Below, one piece after another: positions 33,667 to 45,799 of a stretch of 64,000 nt of DNA. The stretch is taken from assembly GCF_030445035.2 (NCBI RefSeq), contig NC_080680.1, positions 101,499,157-101,563,156 of the forward strand, in the 5' to 3' direction. The stretch is from Dasypus novemcinctus (Eukaryota; Chordata; Mammalia; Cingulata; Dasypodidae). Every line of letters starts with the position of its first letter. The first letter of the stretch is position 1. The translations under genes and the position numbers were made by a program. The notes below the pieces were generated by a model. The model worked only from the letters and a program-made list of their open reading frames with translations. It was not told where the DNA came from and made no database searches.

Positions 33667-34093
33667 GGGAAGTGGACTTGGCCCAGTGGTTAAGGTGTCC
33701 GTCTACCACATGGGAGGTCCATGGTTCAAACCCTGGGCCTCCTTGACCCGTGTGGAGCTGACCCATGAGCAGTGCTGATGTGCGCAAGGAGTGCCCTGCC
33801 ACGCAGGGGTGTCCCCTGCGTAGGGGGAGTGCACGTGCAAGGAGTGCACCCGTAAGGAGAACCGCCCAGCGCGAAAGAAAGTGCAGCCTGCCCAGGAATG
33901 GCGCCGCACACACAGAGAACTGACACAACAAGATGATGCAACAAAAAGAAACACAGATTCCCGTGCCGCTGACAATAACAGAAGCGGACAAAGAACACAT
34001 AGCAAATAGACACAGAGAACAGACAGCTGGGGGGGGAGGGGAAGGGTAGAGAAATAAATAAAAATAAATAAAAATAAATCTTAAAAAAACAAA
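33667..34093 (+). mobile_element. DAS-III SINE, full length, sense
   Basis: Long tRNA-derived SINE with intact Pol III boxes: A-box TGGCCCAGTGG at 33679-33689 and B-box GGTTCAAACCC at 33723-33733. A GC-rich body follows, then a G run from 34029 and an AAATAAAT-type tail. An exact 10-bp target duplication flanks it. Compared with 5110-5507 it carries an extra stretch of about 45 bases at roughly 33913-33957. Both strands have open frames of 95-114 codons through the body; these are by-products, not genes. Confidence 0.95.
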
Positions 34094-34103
34094 TAAAGTA
34101 TCT

Positions 34104-35639
34104 TACCTAAAGCCATCACAGTTCACCAGTCTGTTTAAGAAATCTATTCTTGAATAAGCTCCTTCCAACCTATCCTAAAGTTCTTCCTATTATTAGTATC
34201 TTTACTTTCAAGGTTAAAGATTTCTCTTCCCAAGGTCCCAGGTAAATAATAAGGACTTTAAATTGAAATGATGACCAACCTTTCTTCAAAAGACTAAACT
34301 TCTTTTAAAAGTTCCTTTTTTTCATATAATGCTGAGATATTTTATCAGGAACATATGTTTAATTTTGCCTAATAATTTGTAAAGAATTTATCTGTGTTCA
34401 TGAAATATACCGGACAGTGGTCTTATTTTCATCTTTCTAGCTTTAGTATTTTATTTTTTCTTTGTGAATATCTATTTTTACAACTACATTGTTATCATCA
34501 AGCAACATTTATGAATGTTCCCTAGGTCCACAATACTTAACTTTGTAATTATTATATATCTTCTCTTTTACAAATTTAGATATGACCTTGTACACTGAAG
34601 AACTATGGCTTGGCATTGCAGTGTGTCACATGGGGCAACCTGATAACAAGTGAAAAGCCTCTTGATGAAGAATGCTTTGTCATTTGCTGATTTAAAAAAT
34701 GGTATTTTTCTTTCTGTGTGATTATGAAACCCAGATGGTTTTGTTTTCAATTCCTTTTACTTCTGATACAATGAAAATAAACCAGTTAAAACTATAGAAA
34801 GGTAGCAATATAACTGAACACATATCTATATTATACTATATCTTATCAAGAACATTTTAGATGATATTGTTGTTTTATATTTCACATCTATATTTAGTAT
34901 ATTTAGGGCAATAAAACATTAGAAGCATATTGGGTAAACAAAAGAAAAAGATTATTCTGAAAGTGAATGCATTGTTTGCATCACAAAATTTGGATTTGTT
35001 TGTTTTTCAGGAGCATGGTGGAATAGGTTAATATTAAAATTAAAAGGTCTTGCTAATTTTTTTTTTCCAAATTCCTTTCCTTTACACATTTAGATGAGCA
35101 AATAATCCTGTTATTTTATTTTAAAGCACTGTTCTTGGCTAGAACTGTTTATCAGATTGTAGGCTAACTTTGCTGCTCTCATGTTTGTGAACACTCATTA
35201 TTTCACTATCTACTTTTACAAACATGTGCTTATGCTTAAGATTAAAAAAAAACTATAATGGGGAGTCATCAGTAATAATTAATGTACAGTGATTGATTAG
35301 CACAATGACTAGTCTTAAGGATTGAAGTTTTTGTAGCTATGATTCGAGCTCTGATTATACTGTTACCTTAGCTCTATACAGAGAAGTATCTGGGGTTAGG
35401 AAAATGCATATTTCCAAAGAAAACCATACTGCATGGTCATCTGAGTGCTGGAAATTCTCTGCTTTGATGCCCCAGTGGTGTCTAGGGTGGAACCTATATG
35501 AATTTATTTCAGCAAGCTTGTTGCTCCATCACTAAACCCCAACAATATTAGATGTCTCACAGACTGTCACTGCTTACATGTCTCTGTGCTCATTGCCAGT
35601 TAGGCTTCAGATTCTCCAACAAAATCCAAAGTTAGATTT
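34104..35639. other. AT-rich non-coding stretch
   Basis: I see no gene and no repeat that I can name. The frame at 34568-34750 is short and featureless. Confidence 0.5.
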
Positions 35640-36738
35640 AGAATTGTAGGTACTTTATTACAGATACCTACAGTACCAAAGGATTTTCTTAATATCCTGA
35701 GAGTTAAGATTTTTGCTTAAATTTGACTTCTTGGTACAGTTATTTAGCTTTTGTCCTATCATTCTCCTACTTAAAACATCTTTTGTATTGGGGAATGACC
35801 GTTTCGTGACTCCTATGATTTCTTGAACTTCATTCTGATTCATAGCTGGTTTCCCAGCTTTGTCCCTTGAAGTAGAGGATTTTGCCCATGTCAGACTAAG
35901 TGTGGCCCTGTATTCTTTTGTGTACTTTACTTTAATTAAATCATTAATAAACTTCTGAGGCTTGCTCTTATTACCATGGACAATCTGCCTGTTTTCAGTG
36001 TTGCCTTGTTTCTCATCAGTAGGATATTCTTCCTCAACTTTCAAGAAAATCAGTGAACTGGAATTAGAATTAGAATTACTACAGGTTGACTTAAATGATT
36101 AGGTGAGGAGTTGTTTGCTGCTCCCTAGAGGGTGGATGCAGATGTAGACATGGTGCCTCCACCCTTAAGCAGAGCCTCCTCCATGCCAACCAGTTCTTCA
36201 AACTAGGTAACTGCCTGCGGAACACTTGAAGCATGACCAGAGTCTGTTGGAGTCAGCTGTTTTCTTTCTGGTTTTTGTATCAGTCTTTTTATTTTGGTGT
36301 ATAATTCCTCCTTTGATAATTCTGCTAAAGGTTCTTCATCCTCACTGGAGCTCTCAACAGGCAGAAAGGCATTTCTGAATATGGGTCTCTTAGTCCTTTA
36401 TCCATGTCACTATTTGTATTTCCTTATTCCATTGTCTCTGTCCTCCACTTTCCTTTTCTAAGACCTTGGGTATTGGTAATTTCATCTGTCTGGAAGAGCC
36501 TTTGCATTTTCTCAATTAGTTATGAAAGGTCTTATGAAATTTGGGAGAAGGAAATACCCATGTAGATGATCTACTCTGGACGTAGTCCAAAAGTTAATAT
36601 TTTTTCTTCCCCCCCCTTGTTCCTTGGTGCCCCCTGATGCTGGGCTTCACAGCAATTCTGCCAAAGACGGCTGAGAAGGTGGAAGCCCCAGGTGTCGCAG
36701 GTGTAGAGATGTGCCCAGCCAAGATCAGGAATTTGAGA
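35640..36738 (-). pseudogene. Decayed coding-like sequence, candidate processed pseudogene
   Basis: On the minus strand several non-overlapping frames look protein-derived. One near 36300-36400 gives an acidic then mixed-charge segment (SSSEDEEPLAELSKEELYTK); another just downstream gives FEELVGMEEALLKGG; a 128-codon frame at 36044-35658 is rich in Lys, Asn and Ser (ending LNSQDIKKILWYCRYL), and its stop overlaps an AATAAA. Frameshifts and stops separate them. The 5' part (36600-36735) is more GC-rich, like a 5' UTR. This fits a frame-shifted intronless retrocopy. I do not recognise the parent gene, and no poly(A) tail or target duplication is evident, so an LTR-element origin is not excluded. 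Confidence 0.45.
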
Positions 36739-36744
36739 CGTTTT

Positions 36745-37740
36745 TTTCCTAGTATAAACATATAATGCTGTACAATTTACTCTAAGTGTTATTCATCACA
36801 AGTGTTTTGTATGTTGTAATTTCATTTTCCATTCAATTCAAAATATTTTCTAAATGCCTTCATTACTTCCTTTTTGATCTATGAGTTCTTTAGAAATATG
36901 TGATTTAATTTCCAAATTTTTTGTGACTTTCAATCATCTTTCTTATCTTGTCTTCTAGTTTAATTCTATTGTGGTTAGAGAACATACATTGTCTAATTTA
37001 AATTCTTTTAAATTTGCTGAAACTTGTTTTATGGACAAAAATATGGTCCATTTAGATTAAAGTTACTATTTGGTAATGTTATTTAATAATGTTATATAAA
37101 TATCAATTAGTTCAAGTTTTTGAGAGCATTTTTCTAGTCTTCTATATTGTTACTGGTTTTCTATTTACTTGTTGTGGTTACTTATAGAACAGTGTTGAAA
37201 TTTTAAAAATTATAATCCTAGACTTATGTCTTCCTCCTTTCAGCTCTATCAATTTTTGCACCATGTTTTATTGAATCTCCATCTTTAGGTGTATATAAAG
37301 TTAGGATTGTTATGTTTTCTTAATTAATCCACAATTTAATAATTATAAAATGCTTCTCTTTATTTGGTTATTAATATTTTTCTTTTGTTTTTGATGTCTT
37401 ACTTTGTCTTGTATTAACATAACAACTCAATCTTTTTCTTAATAGTATTTGCATGTTTTATCATTCCTTCCTTACTTTTAGCATTTTATCTTCATTTAAA
37501 GCGTATTTTTAAAAACATGATATAGTTGAATCCTGCTTTCCTTTAATAAAATGTGACACTCTATGCCTATAAATTTGGTTGCTTAGACCCTTTATATTTA
37601 ATGTATTTATCGATATGATTGAATTTAAGTCTAGCATCTTTTTTTTTAATCCACTCTGAGATTTTTCCTCCTTTTTTTCTCCTTTTCTCTCTGATTTTGG
37701 ATTAATTAAGATTTTTAATGATTTCATCTCATTCACATGA
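36745..37740 (-). mobile_element. L1 fragment, antisense (start of ORF2)
   Basis: On the minus strand the frame at 37509-37736 ends with INTLNIKGLSNQIYRHRVSH and IKGKQDSTISCF, the conserved start of the L1 ORF2 endonuclease. Plus-strand words such as 'atgagttctttagaaatatg' and 'ttctattgtggttagagaac' are standard reversed ORF2 text. Only about 1 kb is present; both ends are broken. Confidence 0.8.
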
Positions 37741-38980
37741 TTTGGTGACGGAAACTTTCTAAATGAGTCCCCTAGGATTTATACTCTACATTGTCCTTCC
37801 TTACTTTGGCTAGAATATTGTTTTTCTCCAAGACTAGATCCTGAAAGATCTTTTGGAATTAAGCAATCCCATCATAAGTGGATCTCTTACCTATGTATTA
37901 TTATATGAAAGTGAAATACTCTTCTGTTTTATTTAAGTCTTTATTTTGAAATATCTCTGATAAGGAGCTTAACTCATACTTTATGTAATCCAGTGTTTGT
38001 TACCAGGAAAAAAGTTTCTAATAATAAATGCCAAAAATTTGTGGCATTCATATAGTGGTTAGATAGTGAGTAGTAAAAAAAGCGGGGAGAAAATTAGTGT
38101 TGTTTCTTATATCATGGTAAAACATTTGTGTCATCTTTGATAATTTGGAAGGCACATAATATGCCCATCATATCATAGGTTTAGAGAAAGTGAAATGCTA
38201 GTTTTAGCAAGACATTACACATGAAGATTGTGCAGTAGTATGAACGGCCATTTCACAAGCAAATATGAATGGAGATAGTGCTGTACTTTAGGAATTACTC
38301 ACTTCTCATGCCTCGCAATCTAAGTTGATTCAGACTAAACATTTTTTTTGAGTGTGTTTTTTTTTAATTCCTAAAGAAACCAAGTGATAGTATACAAAGG
38401 CTAATAAATGATCAATGCCAAAATCAACAAGTGACCTTGAACTTGCACCAAGAAGAAGAATGTGGCAAAAAATTGCTAGTGTCTGTGAGAACATATTCTC
38501 CAATTGAGGTTTTAATTATATCCATGAAGGATATTGGAAAAGGAAAGCTTGTTCAGAGGTAAGGCCATGAGTCTTGATGTACACTGGAAAAGGGAATGCC
38601 TCTCAGAGAGCATAATCAAGGTCCACAAAGGAAAGTTATACAACTTCCAGACAGGGCTCTTTTGTAATACCTTACAAATATATTACATTCTTGTTATGGA
38701 ACAATGACTGCTATATGTTTTTACCTCATTCTGGGAAGAGTAAATATTATGTATTCATTAATAAGCTGTTAGACTCTGAGAAACTGTAACAAAAATAAGA
38801 TGAAAAAATCATGTTATCATCAAGGAATCTTGGACATATGACTTAAATGTTTTCCCACAGTCAGATAGTGATTTTGTTAACTATACATAGGTAGCCAGAG
38901 GAATGGACTGTGGCAGAGAAAAACTTTCCCTGAGAAGACATTCTCACATTTTCACTGTATATAATAGATCTATATTCCAT
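37741..38980. other. Non-coding, nothing recognised
   Basis: No gene, RNA or nameable repeat seen; possibly very old L1 text near 37780-37960. Confidence 0.45.
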
Positions 38981-38984
38981 GCCA

Positions 38985-39345
38985 ATTTTTAGCTGGGTTT
39001 ATGGCTGTCCTCCAGGAAATTTTATTCACTAATCTGTAGCTGGCTATGGCCATATGAATTAGACCAATAGAATTCAATTAGAAGCTATTTGTACCTCTTT
39101 TGAGTTTCCTCTTTAAAAATGAAGTTGTTTACCCAGAACTTGATACCTGAAGCCTTCCTTCTAGCTAAGAAATCACAGTATGTTGAGTCTGGGATCCAGA
39201 AATGAAATGCACATTTTGAGAAAATCAGACTCAGTATATCAGTCTGTGTCCTGAATAACCTCACAGGGAAGAACCACTCTATTTCTAAACTATTAAGTGA
39301 GAGAGAAATAAACATTATCTTATTTAAACCAATGGGGAAAAACAG
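38985..39345 (+). mobile_element. Possible old LTR, sense
   Basis: The order 'tagctggctatggccatatg', 'aattagaccaatagaattca' and, near the end, 'gagagagaaataaacattat' plus 'tttaaaccaatgggg' resembles a mammalian LTR ending with an AATAAA. A 91-codon antisense frame here has no motif. Confidence 0.4.
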
Positions 39346-40570
39346 GAATTTGATTCTCAAAATTGCTGAATGGCTCTTATCAGACCAACTTTCCCACAGG
39401 TGAAAAATTATAAAAATAAACTACATGGAAACATGGCAGATTTAACAAAACAGACAGATACTACAGGGGAATCACAGTTTGAAAGAAAAAAATATCAGTG
39501 GGAGAGTTTCGTGTTATAGCTTTTAGCTTAGAGATTGCTTCTAGATGTGACCACATGGGGAAACTAAGACTTGAAAAGAATCTGATACCTTTATTGCTTT
39601 TCAAAAGCATAGGACAGGAATTAACAATATAGTTGGAAAGTATGGAGATAGGGGTGCTATATGAAATCTACAAAATAGCTAGCTGACCCCTAAACTAGCA
39701 TGTGTTGAAGAGAATACTAGTAACCCATTATAATAAGAATAAAAGAAGCTGAACTCAGATTTCATAATCTGAAGTTTAAATTCAGGCACATCAACTGCCT
39801 GAAAAATACAATAGTTTCAATTAAAAAAAGGCAATACTTTTTGGAGAATCAAGAGAATACTGAGTTTTCATAACATACGATTGACAGTGTCTGTAGTGTA
39901 ATCTAAAATTACCAGACATATGAAGAAATAGGAAAATGTGAATCATATTCAAAAGAATAAGTAATTAATGGAAACCATCCTTGACAGGTACTAAAACTTT
40001 GCCCAAGGGCTTAAGTAAAAATGTTCTCACAATGAGTAAAATAGCAAGACATCTTAATAGATAAACAGAAACTATAAAAGTTGCAAGGGAATATTCTATA
40101 ACCAAAAATTATGAAATCTGAAACAAAACAAAAATAATAGAAAGGCATAAGAGCAAATTTGAGATAGCAGAATAATCAGTTAAAACAAAGATCAATAGTA
40201 ATGATCCAATCTGAAAAAAGAAAAAAGATTAAGAAAATAAACAGAGACCTGGGTCATCCGTGGCAATATCTACTGACCTAACATACGTATAATTAAAGTC
40301 CCAGAATATGAGGAAAGAGAATTGGGCAGAAAAAAAATTGTATTTGAATAAATAAGGGCTTAAAATTTTCCTAACTTAGTTAAATACATAAAGCAGCAGA
40401 TTGAAGAAACACAGTGAATACCAGTCAGCATAAATCAAAAGGAAATCAAGCCTAGGTAGCACATAGCTTATCTCATGAAAACCAAAAGAAACAAGAAAGT
40501 CTTGAAAGCAGTCAGAAAAAAAAACAGACAATTTGAACAAAAATTTAAATGATCACCAATTTTTCATCAA

Positions 40571-40592
40571 AAAAAGAAAGAAAGAAAGAAAT
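40571..40592. repeat. GAAA microsatellite
   Basis: Five GAAA units directly before the dimeric SINE. Confidence 0.9.
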
Positions 40593-40828
40593 AGGGAAGT
40601 GGATGTGACTCAAGTAATTGAGTGCCTGCTTCCCACATAGGAGATCCTGGGTTTGGTTCCCAGTGCCTCCTAGAAAAATCCAAAACAAACAACAAGCAAA
40701 ACAAATGGAAAAACAAACTCAGGGGAGCCAGTATGGGTCAGCGGTTGAGCATCAGCTTCCCACATGTGAGGTCTCAGGTTCAATCTCCGACCCCTGGTAC
40801 ATCAAAAACAAAAAGCAATTAAATAGAA
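40593..40828 (+). mobile_element. Dimeric DAS SINE, sense
   Basis: Left monomer 'gggaagtggatgtgactcaa' to 'ccagtgcctcctag', an A-rich linker with AAAC units, then right monomer 'aggggagccagtatgggtca' to 'tacatc' and an A-rich tail. Each monomer has its own B-box-like word (GGTTTGGTTCCC; GGTTCAATCTCC). The same layout in reverse is seen at 14305-14539. It interrupts the HAL1/L1 remnant. Confidence 0.9.
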
Positions 40829-41300
40829 TGCTTAAAATATTGAAAAGGAAAAAAAAAAAACACTGAAAAACTAGAATTCTACCCAGTAAATATATCTATC
40901 AAAAATAAAATTGAATAAAGAAATTATCAGAATAAAGCAATGAGATAGTAATGCCAGCATATCTGTACTACAAGCAACACTAAAAAACTTACTTTAAACT
41001 GAAGGGAAATAAAACCAGATGATGGAAATACAAATCTTCATGTTGAAGGAATAACAGTAGAAGTGAAAATTATGTGAGTAATAATGAAAGACCATTTTTT
41101 CTTAATTTCTTTAATTACATATTACTGTTTAAACCAAAGATTGTAGCACTGTATTATGAAGTCTATAATATGTATAAATATAATGTGCATAAAATGTGTA
41201 ATAAAATATGAGGAAGGGCTAAATGAATTTACACAGTTTCAAATTTCTTATATTTTCTTGCAGTAATGAAATGATAATTTATGTTAAAATTCAAGCAACT

Positions 41301-41391
41301 GGGGAGTGGATGTAGCTCAGTGATTTGAGCATCTGCTTTCCATATACAAGGTCTAGGGTTCAGTCCCTGGTAATACCTCCTAAAAAAAAAC
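41301..41391 (+). mobile_element. DAS SINE monomer, sense
   Basis: Begins GGGGAGTGGATGTAGCTCAG, B-box-like 'gggttcagtccctgg', and an A-run tail. Target duplication CAAGCAACT / CAAACAACT (41292-41300 and 41392-41400), one mismatch. Confidence 0.92.
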
Positions 41392-41489
41392 CAAACAACT
41401 TTAAAAGTGAAAAGTTGAGAATGTGTATTATAATCTTTTGAACAACTACTTTAAAAATAATATAAAGGAGTATGCATAAATACCAATAG

Positions 41490-41660
41490 ATCATTTAATC
41501 CTCTGTATTTTAGTATCTCGTTGGTAATAGAAGTTTAGCCTATGCCCTAAGTAATACAGGCAGTTACTAATATCATTTCCATTTTACTGATAAAAAAACT
41601 GAGTTGGCGAATTAAATAGCCTTCTCTAAGTCTTCACAGACTTAGGTGGTTGACCTTTGT
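41490..41660 (+). mobile_element. MIR-like SINE, sense
   Basis: 'ttactaatatcatttccatt', 'ttactgataaaaaaactgag' and a decayed tail match the MIR core. Confidence 0.45.
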
Positions 41661-42699
41661 GATTTTAAAACATACAATTTTAATTACTACATTCCTTTCT
41701 TTAGCCTCATTGAGTTTAAGAGCATCTATTTCAAGATAACACATCTGGCTTGAGCTTAGCTGAAACTAGAGTTTAGGAATTTGTATTCTTAGGCAAGAGA
41801 TCTTTTCACAATAGCTAGCTACCTCCTTTCTCTCAGTTTGCATAGCTCTGTAACAATATATGTCCAAAAGGAGCTCATGCTTAGCAAAGTTGATTAATTT
41901 TTCAAAGAGGTAACAATCACCATAGATTCTAGTAGGCTTTCAAAGAGGTGACAATCACTGTAGGCCTTTAGTAGGCTTTTGTTACAATTCACATCAAAGG
42001 TTAATTCATAAAGTTAATGTAGAGAGTTTTGGTGGAGAAATAGTCAATTTGATAAACATTTTACAATGGGTTTAGTAATGGAGGTCAAAAGGTCTATGGA
42101 AAGTGGCCCTGGCTCAGGTCAAAAGGATCAATCAATGCCAAGCTTAATTTGACTCATCCATTAGTTACCTGTGAATGTTAAAATGTGTTCTGCACTCAAA
42201 AGCATAAGTTTTTGATGGGGAAAATCAACATGTCTTCAAAGACATCCAAGGAAATCAGACAGAAGCTGGATCATTAAAAAAGACATGGTGATCAGCAACT
42301 AGTTTTTAGTCAAACAAAAGATATTTATTTATTCATAGGGCAAACCTCAGCTTTCCTGTAATGTCCCTGGTTTATACTAGTTGTTCTGATTTAATTTCAA
42401 GCAGCAATCCCTTCACCCATTTATGAACAATAAATTAACTACATGTTATGTTATCCTACTTACTGAGCAATTACTACACACCAAACATTGTGTAAAATAT
42501 TTGTAAAAGCTTGGTAAAATTAATAAATAAACTTTGTCATTAACAAGAACAACATACAATGAGCTAGAGATCAGAAGACAAAAACTTCATTCTTGGATTT
42601 ATCATGTCTTTCCTGGTGATAATTTCTTCCCTTATCAAATGAATGTGTAGAATTAAATCAAGACTAAAGCCCTATGCCTATATTTCATGATGATTTCTT

Positions 42700-42895
42700 C
42701 TCTGTCCAGCTCAAGTAACTCACAGTTCATCAATGTGAGATTTTGTCATGCTGAGAACCTTTCTTCTTCTCCCCACCTAAAATATGTCCTCTTAAAAATT
42801 GTATTTAAGCCCCACCTCATCCATGAAAACTTTCTACCTTCTCATCTTAACTTGGTAATACCAATATTCTTGAAGTCAAAGTGTATTCAATGATA
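42700..42895 (+). mobile_element. L2 piece, sense
   Basis: 'ttaagccccacctcatccat', 'gaaaactttctaccttctca' match the L2 word for 'aagccccacctcctccagga...'. The overlapping 68-codon frame is incidental. Confidence 0.5.
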
Positions 42896-42924
42896 TCCCA
42901 CAATCTCACACTTTAGGTTTTAGG

Positions 42925-43015
42925 AAAAGAGCTGCAGTCAGAAGACTTGAGCTCCAATTGCGCCTCTGTAATCAATTATCTTTAGGCAAATCACCAAATT
43001 TTCCTGGAGGTAAGT
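42925..43015 (-). mobile_element. MIR piece, antisense
   Basis: 'gcagtcagaagacttgagct', 'ccaattgcgcctctgtaatc', 'taggcaaatcaccaaatttt' follow reversed MIR. Confidence 0.6.
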
Positions 43016-43059
43016 CATTGTGTTACAACACTGCCCAGGGATAAGAATATTGTTTTAAA

Positions 43060-43260
43060 ACAGTTAACTAACATTTACTGAGCATACATGACAAACACTT
43101 GTTAACCATGTTATAGATATCTTATTGATCCTTAAAATGAAACCTATGATATATGGGTTAATTTATTCCTTTTTTATAGTTTGGAAAACCGAAGCTTGAA
43201 GTAACTGAGTAAAGTAATTTAAATAATTTAAACAATCTAAGAATTGTTTAATAAAACCAG
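43060..43260 (+). mobile_element. MIR SINE, sense
   Basis: 'aacatttactgagcatacat', 'tatagatatcttattgatcc', 'ttatagtttggaaaaccgaa' in MIR order, next to an antisense MIR piece. Confidence 0.6.
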
Positions 43261-43649
43261 CATTCAAAATCAGATATGGGGGAAAAAATCAGGGGTGGTT
43301 AACTTCAGAGATCCTGCTCTCAATTGTGATGTTATACTAGTTTGAAATACCCTTGTTTTCTCAAAGGGAACCATTTCCTCTCAATGGAGGCAATCTGCAT
43401 GACAGCCAAGGGAACAGAACCCTCTCCCTTGTCCTCCAGTATGATCTTTAGTGGGAAATATTCATTTTCTTGAAATTTTCCAGAAAAGATGATTAAATGA
43501 GTGTGAAATCTAGCATGAGGAATCTTGAGGAACATTGCAACATGGCAAGGGAAAAAAAAAATGAAACCGTATCTACATCATATGAAGATCCTTTTATACC
43601 AGCTTTTTTAAAGATAAGCTTCAGGAGATCTAACTCACGATGTTTGCTT

Positions 43650-45400
43650 TCTATCTAATTCCCAAGGACCTGGCTCCTTCATTCTCCAGGCCTCAATTTC
43701 TGCACCCTTAAAGTGTAGGAGTATGCAGGTGAACCTCCTCCCATGTATCCCCCATCACTGACACCCCATACCAATGATCCTCCCCTGCCCCATTTGTAAC
43801 CCTTCTGTGATCCTAAGCTTCTCCAAAAATGAAGCCAATAAAATGCCCAAATATAATTAATAAGAAAATGAAATAATAATGATAGGTTTAAATATAAGAA
43901 ATAAAATGCACAGAAATTTTAAAAAACTAAAAATAAAAAGATTGAGATATTAAAAAATAATGAAAAATATTTTTTAAAAAAATTTTGACATTCTGCCTTC
44001 ATCACTGTGATATCTGTTAAGGAATATACATGTGTTCAAATTCATGGGCATTGTAACAGTGGGTGGCAACTCACACAATAAACAAAAGGTTATTGAATTC
44101 CCATCCTGGAGAGCTCTGCCACATTCTCGAACGGAGCAGCTAACACTACCCCAAGTGCAAAGCAATAACTGGCAAAGAAGAAGGGTCCATTGATGGGCCC
44201 TTGATATTGATAACTATGCTTATGAGACTTTTGCTCTTTGAGTTGAAACTTAGCCTAGTGTTGTGGGAGACCTAAGAGTGGCTTTCTGAGAGCCTCATTG
44301 TTGCTCATGTGAAATTACCATATAAATCTATTACCTTCCCCACAGTGTGGGACATGATTCCCAGAGATGAATGCACCAAAGTATTGTTTCCAAGCACCAA
44401 CTAGCAATGCAACTGGAAAAATACCTCTAATAAAAGGGGGAAAGGTAAAGACAGATGAGTTTACATGGCTAAGAGTCTTCAAAGTGAGTCAGGAGGTCAT
44501 TGCAGAGGTAATGCTTATGCATATCTCAGCAGGATCTCAGAGACTGCCAAAGTGAATAGTACCCCAAATAGTGGGGCTCCTGAGGGCTCTGGAGACACCA
44601 GGTCCAATGGTAAGGGCAGAGAGCTCTGGAATTTGGTGCCTTGCCAGTGAGCCTTGCTTTGGAGTTTGTGCTCCTGAGAGTAGCAGAGTTGGACTCAATT
44701 ATAGCTTCCCTACACATGGCTCATCTGTCTCTTCTGTTTGAACCAATGGTTGGTGCTGGAGTTTGTAGGTGTACGTCCAAGAGACTGGAATCTTTGGGCT
44801 GCCCATGTGCCAGCTGAGCCTGGAGCCTCAGTGGAGTTGCAGCACCTACTCTTCAGTTCATTGGATTCACCTAGAGCAACAAGGAGGTGAGAACAGACAA
44901 CCACCAAAGCAATGAAACAAGAGAACCTATAACTGCAAGCAAGAGAGTCTCATCCATTGGCTTTATGGGATCGAAGCCCCCTCTCAATTAGAGGTGGGTG
45001 AACATCACCATACTAGAATCCTCAGGATTGGGGAATGAACTATGGACTAGAGTGGACGTACTGGTATTCTGCTGTAGACTTATTGTGATTCTAGCAATGG
45101 AAGAAATTACAACACTGATGTGGAGGCAGTGGCCACTGGACACTCTGGGGTCGGGGAGAGGCAAAACAGGTGTAATACAGGGGCTTTTGGGGACTTGGGA
45201 ATCGTCCTGGAATGACATTGCAACAACAGATAGAGGCCATTTTATATTTTCCCATAACACACAGAATCGTATGGGAGAGAGTGTAAACTACAATGTGAAC
45301 TATGGTCCATGCTCAGCAACAATGCCCAAGGATGTGTTTATCAATTCCAATCACTGTGCCACACTAATGACTAACTTATAGTTCTAGCTCCAATGTATGG
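43650..45400 (+). mobile_element. Long non-coding repeat with L1-like 3' end (xenarthran type)
   Basis: About 1.7 kb without coding capacity. It holds an A-rich stretch at 43850-43980, 'gtgttcaaattcatgggcat', 'cagtgtgggacatgattccc' and 'aaaagggggaaaggtaaaga'. It ends with text shared with the L1 3' end at 19886-20160: 'gagtgtaaactacaatgtga', 'caacaatgcccaaggatgtg' and 'tgtgccacactaatga'. It looks like a long L1 3' UTR or an L1-dependent non-autonomous element. Frames such as 44998-45381 (127 codons) cross it without known motifs. The terminal A tail is missing or eroded. Confidence 0.6.
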
Positions 45401-45799
45401 GACAGTCTAAAACTGAAAGAAATGGTATCACTGAGCTAGGTGGTGCCTACAGACAGGTGAGAATTGGGTCACTGAGTTGTTCTTTGATGGCTTAATTGTA
45501 GAAGCATAAAAGGTTAGAGGTAATGCCATCAGCAGGCTCTTTTATTTCCTCATACCCCCCATTGCAGGCAGTCATTTCTTCCCATCCGATCTCCTTCTAG
45601 TCCAAACTAATATACCAAATATACCAAAGGTATATTGACAGTTACATATAATTAAAGATACTAGAAAACATTGAACTCGACCTTGATCTTCCCTTGTTCA
45701 TATGAGTAAACCAATGCCCAGAAAGTTGAGTTAATATGTCAAAATAATTTTAAGACAAATAACCTACGCTGTCTACACTGTAGACTAGGATTGAGCAGT

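Larger units (their letters stand above)
39740..41250 (+). mobile_element. HAL1/L1 ORF1-type remnant, sense, split by a SINE
   Basis: ORF1-like text of the HAL1/L1 group: 'ccaatctgaaaaaagaaaaa' (40206), 'taattaaagtcccagaatat', 'aagtcttgaaagcagtcaga' (40497), then after the SINE 'actagaattctacccagtaa' (40870), 'ctacaagcaacactaaaaaa' and 'aaactgaagggaaataaaac'. After 41095 it passes into a HAL1-like 3' region rather than ORF2. Frames are broken. Confidence 0.65.

Noticed and set aside
33656..34013. Overlapping open frames of 95-114 codons on the minus strand with Leu/Cys/Ala-rich products
   Set aside because: They lie wholly in the GC-rich body of a DAS-III SINE; similar frames appear in the other copy at 5162-5470.
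44998..45381. A 127-codon plus-strand frame
   Set aside because: It crosses a repetitive L1-like 3' region; no motif, and it ends in L1 tail text.
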